Shown piece by piece: positions 58,249-64,000 of a stretch of 64,000 nucleotides of DNA. The position numbers were made by a program, and so were the translations under genes. Source of the stretch: Serratia odorifera (GTDB lineage: Bacteria > Pseudomonadota > Gammaproteobacteria > Enterobacterales > Enterobacteriaceae). Each line of letters begins with the position of its first letter. Position 1 is the first letter of the stretch. The notes under the pieces were generated by a model that saw only the letters and a list, made by a program, of their open reading frames with translations, did not search any database and was not told the DNA's origin. Location of the stretch: NCBI RefSeq assembly GCF_900635445.1, contig NZ_LR134117.1, positions 3,534,001-3,598,000 on the forward strand. Direction: 5' to 3'.

Positions 58249-59298
58249 ATGTTATATCAACTGAGCGTGATATCTATTTTAGCGCTGGTGTTACTGGGGG
58301 TTAGCCGGCGTTTGGCGTTGACTATCGGGCTGGTGGATAAACCCAGCTCGCGTAAACGTCACCACGGGCATATTCCGCTGGTCGGCGGTATTGCCATTTA
58401 TCTGACCCTGGCGCTGTTGTTTTACTGGCGTCCGGATTTGCTGCCGCAGGGTGACATCTATTTGGCCTGCGTGACGGCGTTACTGTTGTTGGGGGTGATG
58501 GACGATCGCTTCGACTTGCCGGTGACGCCGCGGGTGGTGGTGCAGGGCGCGGTTGCACTGGCAATGATGTTGGCGGCGGACCTGCAGCTTGCCTCACTGG
58601 GCCAGCTATGGGGACAGGATGCGCTGCTGCTGGGCGGCGGTGCGCTGTGGTTGACGCCACTGGCGGTATGGGCGGCAATCAATGCCTACAACATGATCGA
58701 CGGTATCGACGGCCAACTGGGGGTGCTTTCCTGCGTCACCTTTGCCGCGCTGGCGCTGCTGTTTACCCTTGGTGGCCGCGTTAGCACCGCGCTGTGGTGC
58801 CTGAGTCTGATCGCGACGCTGGCCGCCTATCTGCTATTCAATCTTGGCGCCTTCGGATGGCGCAACAAAATCTTTATGGGCGATGCCGGCAGCATGGTAA
58901 TTGGCTTCAGCGTGCTATGGCTGCTGCTGAGCGCGTCCCAGGGCGTCGCGCCGGTTATGCGGCCGGTGACCGCGTTGTGGCTGATCGCCATTCCGTTGAT
59001 GGACATGGTGTCGGTGATGGCGAGTCGAGTGGTACGCGGCCAAAATCCGTTTCGCGCCGGGCGTGACCATCTGCATCACATTCTGATGCGTCGCGGTTTG
59101 AATGCGCGTCAGGCGCTGGGCATGAGCAGCCTGCTGGCGGTGACGCTGGCCTGCATTGGCGTCCTCGGCGAGGTGCTGTGGCTACCGGAAAACCTGATGC
59201 TGCTGGCTTTTGCCCTGTGTTTTGGCGGTTACCTGCTGCTGCTGCGTCAACCGTGTGAGCCCGCGGCGCTGGCCGACTCGCCCTCCGCCGATCGTTAA
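58249..59298 (+). CDS. Undecaprenyl-phosphate sugar-1-phosphate transferase, WecA-like
   Basis: 349 aa, polytopic (about ten helices). Family motifs in order: VDKPSSRKRHHGHIPLVGG, VMDDRFDLPV, NAYNMIDGIDG, FMGDAGSMVIGF and GRDHLHHILMRRGL. These mark a GT4/MraY-superfamily enzyme that transfers a HexNAc-1-phosphate (GlcNAc in WecA) to the lipid carrier, starting polysaccharide repeat synthesis. GGAGG lies near the ATG. It is the first gene after the JUMPstart element, followed by the BY-kinase after about 50 bases. Confidence 0.85.
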   Translation: MLYQLSVISILALVLLGVSRRLALTIGLVDKPSSRKRHHGHIPLVGGIAIYLTLALLFYWRPDLLPQGDIYLACVTALLLLGVMDDRFDLPVTPRVVVQGAVALAMMLAADLQLASLGQLWGQDALLLGGGALWLTPLAVWAAINAYNMIDGIDGQLGVLSCVTFAALALLFTLGGRVSTALWCLSLIATLAAYLLFNLGAFGWRNKIFMGDAGSMVIGFSVLWLLLSASQGVAPVMRPVTALWLIAIPLMDMVSVMASRVVRGQNPFRAGRDHLHHILMRRGLNARQALGMSSLLAVTLACIGVLGEVLWLPENLMLLAFALCFGGYLLLLRQPCEPAALADSPSADR

Positions 59299-59349
59299 CC
59301 TTCACCAGGCCGTAACCGGCCATCGCCCGCAGGGAATCAAGGACAGACA

Positions 59350-61533
59350 ATGAACAATCATGCATTGCCAGCCGTGCTGGCCGATCGGGATGAAAACCTC
59401 GACTGGGAGCGGCTGATCGGCCCGCTGTGGGACAACCGTTGGCGTATCCTGCTGGTCACCGGCCTGGCCGCGGCGTTGGGCATCGGCTATGCGCTGCTGG
59501 CGACGCCGGTGTATCAGGCTTCGACCCTGATCCAGGTAGAACAGCCAAGCTCCGGGGCGTCGTTGCTGCAGGAAACGCTGGAAAGTTCCATTGGCCAGAA
59601 CTCCGCCAGCCAAGATGAGGTTGCGTTGGTCAATTCGCGTCAGGTGCTGGGGAAAACGGTCGATGACCAGCAGCTGACGGTGCGCGTCAGCGCCGACTAT
59701 TTTCCGTTGCTGGGCAAAGGGCTCGCCCGTTTGCGTGGCGCAAGCGTTCCCAGCGTAACCGTTACCGAGCTGACGGTACCAGAGGTGATGTTGGGGGAGT
59801 CGCTGACCCTCAGCGTGCTGGAGAACCGGCGCGTCAGCTTGCATGATGGCCAGCAGACCGTGTTGACGGGGGCGATCGACCAACCGCTGCGCAACGGCGT
59901 GTGGAGCCTGCGGATCGGCGCGCTGGACGCCCCGGTAGGCACCCGTTTCACCGTCAGCAAGCTGGCGCGGCAGCAGGCGGTCGACGATTTGCGCGACAGC
60001 CTGAACGTTGCGCTGGCCGGCAAGGACAGCGGCATCATGATCTTCCGACTGGAAAGCGAGGATCCCCTGCGTGCCCAGCGCGTATTACGCAGCATCAGCG
60101 AAAACTACCTGCAACAGAACGTCGATCGCAAAACCGAAGAGGCGCAGCGGATGCTGGCGTTTCTCGCTGAGCAATTGCCACAGACCCAGGCCGCGTTGAC
60201 CAACGCCGAAAACCAGCTCAATCAGTTTCGTCAGCAAAACGACTCGGTGGATCTGTCGCTGGAGGCCAAATCGGTGTTGGATACGCAGGTGCAACTGGAG
60301 GCGCAGCTCAACGAGCTGACGTTTAAAGAGTCGGAAATTTCCAAGCTCTACACTCGCGCCCATCCGGCCTACCGCGCACTGCTGGAAAAACGCGTCACGT
60401 TGGAGGAGGAGAAGGAGCGCCTGGGTAAACAGGTACAGGCGTTGCCGAAAACCCAGCAGGAAATCTTGCGTCTGACCCGTGACGTGCAGGTGGATCAGCA
60501 GGTTTATATCCAACTGATGAACAAACAGCAGGAACTGAGCATCAGCAAGGCCGGCACGGTGGGCAATATTCGTATTATCGACGCAGCGGAAACCGGGTTA
60601 AAACCGGTAAAACCGCAAAAAATGCTGATCGTTATCCTGGCGGTGCTGATGGGCGGTGTGCTGTCTTGCTCGGTGGTGCTGTTGCGCGCTGCCTTTCATC
60701 GTGGCGTCAGCAATACCGATGTGCTGGAAAAACGCGGCATCAGCGTTTACGCCACGGTGCCGCTGTCGCCATGGCAGCTCAAGCATAACCGTGGGCAGCG
60801 GCAGCAATTGGCGAAAACAGCTGCGGCACGGCTGCCGATCCTGGCGCAGGCGCAGCCGGAAGATCTGTCGATTGAAGCGATCCGCAGTCTGCGCACCAGC
60901 CTGCATTTCGCCATGATGGAGGCGAAAAACAACATCCTGATGGTTTCCGGCGCCAGCCCGGCCAGTGGCAAGAGCTTCACCAGTTCCAACCTGGCGGTAG
61001 TGATTGCGCAGGCCGGCCAGCGCGTACTGTTGATCGACGCCGATATGCGCAAGGGCTTTTTGCACCGCTGGCTGAGCGACAGTCCGTATCAGGGGTTGTC
61101 GGATATGCTGGCCGGCAAGATAGCGCCGGCGCAGGCGGTGAAATCGACCGCCATTGCCAAGCTGGACTTCGTTCCGCGCGGACAGGTGCCACCCAACCCC
61201 TCCGAATTATTGATGCACCCGCGGTTGGCCGATTTCCTGCACTGGGCCGCGCCGCGCTACGACCTGATATTGATCGATACCCCGCCGATACTGGCGGTAA
61301 CCGATGCGGCGATCGTCGGTCATCATGCGGGAACGGCGCTGATGGTGGTGCGTTTTGAGGTCAACACCGTCAAGCAGATTGAAACCAGCCTGCGTCGCTT
61401 TGAACAGAACGGCGTGGCGATCAAAGGCGTGATACTCAACGGCGTGGTGAAGAAAACCGCCGACGCCGCCGGCTATTACGCGTTTGCCTACCCGAGTCAT
61501 CGGGACGATACGGCAACGGCGGCGGGTAACTGA
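59350..61533 (+). CDS. Wzc-like polysaccharide co-polymerase / BY-type tyrosine kinase
   Basis: 727 aa. A first membrane helix is near residues 35-55 (WRILLVTGLAAALGIGYALL), with Wzz-like and coiled-coil periplasmic parts (about 265-400) and a second helix near 420-445 (MLIVILAVLMGGVLSCSVVL). The cytoplasmic kinase has Walker A SGASPASGKSFTSSNLAV (about residue 535), Walker A' VLLIDADMRKG and Walker B LILIDTPPILAV. The Tyr tail is short (GYYAFAYPSHRDD, three Tyr), against five to seven in E. coli Wzc. It controls chain length and export. No wza or wzb lies in the window. Confidence 0.87.
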   Translation: MNNHALPAVLADRDENLDWERLIGPLWDNRWRILLVTGLAAALGIGYALLATPVYQASTLIQVEQPSSGASLLQETLESSIGQNSASQDEVALVNSRQVLGKTVDDQQLTVRVSADYFPLLGKGLARLRGASVPSVTVTELTVPEVMLGESLTLSVLENRRVSLHDGQQTVLTGAIDQPLRNGVWSLRIGALDAPVGTRFTVSKLARQQAVDDLRDSLNVALAGKDSGIMIFRLESEDPLRAQRVLRSISENYLQQNVDRKTEEAQRMLAFLAEQLPQTQAALTNAENQLNQFRQQNDSVDLSLEAKSVLDTQVQLEAQLNELTFKESEISKLYTRAHPAYRALLEKRVTLEEEKERLGKQVQALPKTQQEILRLTRDVQVDQQVYIQLMNKQQELSISKAGTVGNIRIIDAAETGLKPVKPQKMLIVILAVLMGGVLSCSVVLLRAAFHRGVSNTDVLEKRGISVYATVPLSPWQLKHNRGQRQQLAKTAAARLPILAQAQPEDLSIEAIRSLRTSLHFAMMEAKNNILMVSGASPASGKSFTSSNLAVVIAQAGQRVLLIDADMRKGFLHRWLSDSPYQGLSDMLAGKIAPAQAVKSTAIAKLDFVPRGQVPPNPSELLMHPRLADFLHWAAPRYDLILIDTPPILAVTDAAIVGHHAGTALMVVRFEVNTVKQIETSLRRFEQNGVAIKGVILNGVVKKTADAAGYYAFAYPSHRDDTATAAGN

Positions 61534-61537
61534 GCTG

Positions 61538-62836
61538 ATGAAAGCCATTGTGGCCAACGCGCTATGGTTGATGTTGGAACGCGTGTCGCTGAGCCTGTCA
61601 GGGATTTTTGTCTCGATATACGTGGCGCGCTATCTGGGGCCGGCGCAGTTCGGCACGCTGAATTACCTGTTGGCAACCATCGCCATCGTGGTGCCGCTGG
61701 CGCAGCTTGGCGCAGACAGCGTGATCTTCAATCGTCTCGCGCGCCGGCAGGTCAGTGGCATACGGCTGATGATGGCATCGCGACGATTACGGCGGCGGCT
61801 GTTTCTGCTGGTGGCGTTGCCACTGCTGGTCTGGAGTCAGTTCGGCCAGCCGCCGGCACAACGGCTGATGACGCTGTTATTGCTGGTGAGCGCCTATTTT
61901 TCGGTGCAGGACGTCTACAAGATTTACTACGACGCGCGGCTGCGATCGAAGCGCAACACGCTGATCAACAACCTGGCGCTGCTGCTGTCGATCGGTATGC
62001 GGTTGGCGTTGGTGAGTGCAGCGCTGCCACTGGCGTGGTTTGCCTTGCCGTATATCGTCAGCAGCGCTTTGCCGTATGGCGTGCGTCGGCTGCTGTTTCA
62101 CCGTGAGTTGCATCGGTTGTCGCAGGTGGCATTGCGGCCATCACGTCGCTATGACCGTTATCTGTTGCGGGTCGGCATGCCGTTGGCGTTCGCCAGCCTG
62201 TCGATTGTTATCTATACCCGCATCGATCAGATCATGCTGGCTGCGCTGATTGGCGAGCAGGCGGTGGGCTGGTACAGCGCCGCAACAACGCTGAGCCAGG
62301 GATGGCTATTTGTGCCGTTGGCGCTGATCACTTCGCTGATGCCGGGCATCGCCGGCTGCCGCACGCTGGTGGAACAGGAGTACCGCATTCGCCTGCTGTA
62401 CCTGGCGGTGTTGACGATGGCGCTGCCGGTGCTGCTGGTGCTGTACCTGTTTTCGACACCGCTGATCGACTGGCTGTATGGCGCGGCGTTTCACCCCGCG
62501 GCCACCGTGCTTGGCCTGTGTGGCCTGACCTCGCTGTTTTCGGTGCTGGGCACGGTGTCGTACCGCAGCATCGTGCTGTTGGCCGGCTATCGCTTTATCG
62601 CAATAAAAATGCCGTTGGTGGCGTTGGCCAACGTGGCGATGAACCTGCTGCTGATACCTCGCTTCGGGCTGGTCGGTGCCGCGCTATCGACGCTGTTGGC
62701 CGAATTCTTCTCATTCTTTGTCTTGAACCGTTTTTTCCGTGGCGGAAAAATCACCCGTTTGCAGCTCAGTTGCTTCCAGGCGGCGCCACGGTTTATCAGC
62801 ACGCTAAGGAGACAGCATGTTAAACGCTCTGATTAA
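61538..62836 (+). CDS. Polysaccharide flippase, Wzx-like
   Basis: 432 aa from the ATG at 61538, which gives MKAIVANALWLMLERVSLSL; longer frames run into the preceding gene. About 12 helices, starting with SGIFVSIYVARYLGPAQFG, a hallmark opening of the oligosaccharide flippase family. VGMPLAFASLSIVIYTRIDQ and LCGLTSLFSVLGTVSYR follow. It moves lipid-linked repeat units across the inner membrane. It starts 4 bases after the BY-kinase stop and overlaps the next gene by 20 bases. Confidence 0.85.
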   Translation: MKAIVANALWLMLERVSLSLSGIFVSIYVARYLGPAQFGTLNYLLATIAIVVPLAQLGADSVIFNRLARRQVSGIRLMMASRRLRRRLFLLVALPLLVWSQFGQPPAQRLMTLLLLVSAYFSVQDVYKIYYDARLRSKRNTLINNLALLLSIGMRLALVSAALPLAWFALPYIVSSALPYGVRRLLFHRELHRLSQVALRPSRRYDRYLLRVGMPLAFASLSIVIYTRIDQIMLAALIGEQAVGWYSAATTLSQGWLFVPLALITSLMPGIAGCRTLVEQEYRIRLLYLAVLTMALPVLLVLYLFSTPLIDWLYGAAFHPAATVLGLCGLTSLFSVLGTVSYRSIVLLAGYRFIAIKMPLVALANVAMNLLLIPRFGLVGAALSTLLAEFFSFFVLNRFFRGGKITRLQLSCFQAAPRFISTLRRQHVKRSD

Positions 62837-63665
62837 GGGAATTTCCCGTCGTTTGCCGGATGCCTGGCATCATCAAATAAAATATGCCATGTATTTCAAA
62901 AGGTTGCCTAATTTGGCTCAGCCGCGCGGGTTCAGCGAAAAGATCATGCGGCGCAAGGTATACCCACGCAGCATCTACAGCACGCTGTCGGATAAATACA
63001 GGGTGCGCGAGTTCATTGCCGGGCTGTGGGGCGAGGATTACCTGATCGAACTGTATGCCGAAGGGCGTGAGCTGAGCTATGACATGTTCCAACGGCTGCC
63101 GCAGGCGTTTGTGCTCAAGGCCAATCACGGCAGCGGCTATAACCGACTGGTGTTTGACAAGCAACGGGTCAGCTACGCCGAACTGTACGATTTGTCCCGC
63201 CGTTGGCTGCGCAGCAACTTTTATCAACAAAGCCGCGAAAGGCACTATCAGGACATCGAACCGCGCATCATGGCGGAGCGGCTGTTGTTGGATAACGGTG
63301 CGGTACCGAACGATCTCAAGTTTCACTGTTTTAATCGCGACGGCGAAATACGCATATTCATTCAGGTGGATTATCAGCGCTTTGGCCAGCACCGGCGTGA
63401 TCTGTTTGATGAACGCTGGAATCGCACCGAAATCCGCATTTGTCTGCCCAATGCCGAGCAGCCGGCGGCACGGCCGAGCCAGCTCGACGACATGCTACGC
63501 CTGGCCCGGCTGACCGTGCAGCAGTTTTCCTATCTGCGGGTGGATATGTATCAGGTTGGCCAGCGGGTGTACTTCGGTGAGTTGACGTTTACCCCGGGGG
63601 CTGGACTCAGTCGGCTGATGCCAAAAAATATCGAACAGGAATGGGGCAGTTATTTCACCGAGTGA
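62817..63665 (+). CDS. TupA-like ATP-grasp protein
   Basis: 282 aa. RGFSEKIMRRKVYPRSIYST, LSDKYRVREFIAGLWGEDYL, FVLKANHGSGYNRLVFDK and APNDLKFHCFNRDGEIRIFI-type motifs (here VPNDLKFHCFNRDGEIRIFI) match the ATP-grasp TupA family found in surface polysaccharide clusters. FGELTFTPGAGLSRLMP near the C-terminus carries the expected metal/phosphate segment. The family is suspected to make peptide-like or amide bonds to sugars, but the reaction is not established. AAGGAGACAGC precedes the ATG, so the 20-base overlap with the flippase gene is well supported. Confidence 0.83.
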   Translation: MLNALIKGISRRLPDAWHHQIKYAMYFKRLPNLAQPRGFSEKIMRRKVYPRSIYSTLSDKYRVREFIAGLWGEDYLIELYAEGRELSYDMFQRLPQAFVLKANHGSGYNRLVFDKQRVSYAELYDLSRRWLRSNFYQQSRERHYQDIEPRIMAERLLLDNGAVPNDLKFHCFNRDGEIRIFIQVDYQRFGQHRRDLFDERWNRTEIRICLPNAEQPAARPSQLDDMLRLARLTVQQFSYLRVDMYQVGQRVYFGELTFTPGAGLSRLMPKNIEQEWGSYFTE

Positions 63666-63670
63666 AGCCG

Positions 63671-64000
63671 ATGCACAAACCAATTTCCGCCGTACCACGG
63701 CAATGCGCCGACCAGGCAGGGGGATCGCAACGGGTTATCGACCAGACGGTGATGTTGACCTTTTTGCTGATCTTCTTTTTTAAAACCTTTTTAACCTCCG
63801 GCGCGTTTGATAATGCGCCGATCGCGCAGGCGGTGAAGGTGCTGAACGGCATCATGCTGCTGTACGTCGGCTATGCGTTTACCGTCGCCACGCGCCGGGA
63901 AAAGGGCCTGCTGGGCGGTTTTATACTGCTGTTCATGTTGAATATGGCAACCGGGCACGGGGATTATCTGTTTGGCGTGGTGTTCAGCATTGCCTTTCTG
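63671..64000 (+). CDS. Polytopic membrane protein, probable polysaccharide polymerase or ligase (cut by window edge)
   Basis: 110 codons up to the window end, starting MHKPISAVPRQCADQAGGSQ six bases after the previous stop. Hydrophobic stretches begin at TVMLTFLLIFFFKTFLTSGA and NGIMLLYVGYAF and continue at GGFILLFMLNMATG and FGVVFSIAFL. Position after a Wzx-like gene fits a Wzy-type polymerase, but a signature domain is not visible in the part present. Confidence 0.55.
   Translation, partial: MHKPISAVPRQCADQAGGSQRVIDQTVMLTFLLIFFFKTFLTSGAFDNAPIAQAVKVLNGIMLLYVGYAFTVATRREKGLLGGFILLFMLNMATGHGDYLFGVVFSIAFL

Noticed and set aside
1..64000. CRISPR arrays, tRNA or rRNA genes, insertion sequences
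   Set aside because: No regularly spaced repeats, cloverleaf-like genes, rRNA segments or transposase-like frames were recognised on reading; short or degenerate cases could be missed without tools.

Overview
The window looks like the chromosome of a Serratia species or a close relative (Yersiniaceae, Enterobacterales). The evidence is gene order and protein similarity recalled from enteric genomes: a fli flagellar locus running into fliA-fliZ-dcyD-tcyJLN, then putA/putP, efeUOB, a Klebsiella-type nas operon, ychO-narL-narX-narK, and a surface polysaccharide cluster. No database search was possible. No tRNA, rRNA, CRISPR array or insertion sequence was recognised.

Layout. (1) 1-8.0 kb: flagellar basal body and export genes, fliF-G-H-I-J-K-L-M on the minus strand (fliM cut by the window edge), with fliE divergent from fliF. 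(2) 8.05-11.8 kb: a more A/T-rich minus-strand block that interrupts the fli genes. It holds a GtrA/GtrB/polytopic-transferase cassette and an AraC-family regulator. (3) 12.1-17.3 kb: fliT, fliS, fliD, then fliC, fliA, fliZ. Textbook sigma-28 promoters precede fliD and fliC. (4) 17.4-20.7 kb: D-cysteine desulfhydrase and the cystine ABC transporter. (5) 21-27 kb: divergent putA and putP, with PutA-operator-like GTTGCA motifs between them. (6) 27-30.8 kb: a transporter remnant, a Fur box and the efeUOB iron uptake operon. (7) 30.9-43.1 kb: nasR and nasFEDCBA-cobA for nitrate/nitrite assimilation, with an NtrC-type palindrome, a sigma-54 promoter and a leader terminator. (8) 43.1-47.7 kb: a minus-strand three-gene signalling operon of a MASE1 membrane protein, an RcsB-like response regulator and a BvgS/EvgS-like hybrid kinase. 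(9) 47.9-49.4 kb: a small exported protein, a lipoprotein and a lone prepilin peptidase. (10) 49.7-55.5 kb: ychO, narL, narX, narK. (11) 55.5-64 kb: an A/T-rich spacer, a ToxR-like regulator, an epimerase, a JUMPstart/ops element, then a WecA-like transferase, a BY-kinase, a flippase, a TupA-like protein and the start of a polymerase-like membrane protein.

Many conserved genes between 17.4 and 46.5 kb carry single-base indels, mostly +1 in short G/C runs, while the proteins read through well in the restored frames. fliI has the same defect. No indel was seen from 46.5 to 64 kb. This looks more like sequence error than gene decay. Gene coordinates are therefore given for the whole restored gene, and each indel is stated in its entry.

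How the genes work together: nas proteins import and reduce nitrate to ammonium, and CobA supplies the siroheme precursor for the nitrite reductase. NarX/NarL sense nitrate and act with FNR on narK. The fli block builds the flagellum in the class II then class III order marked by its promoters. The polysaccharide genes appear to be under RfaH-type elongation control. The most novel-looking parts are the MASE1/RcsB-like/hybrid-kinase trio with its divergent small exported proteins, and the gtr-like cassette inside the flagellar locus.
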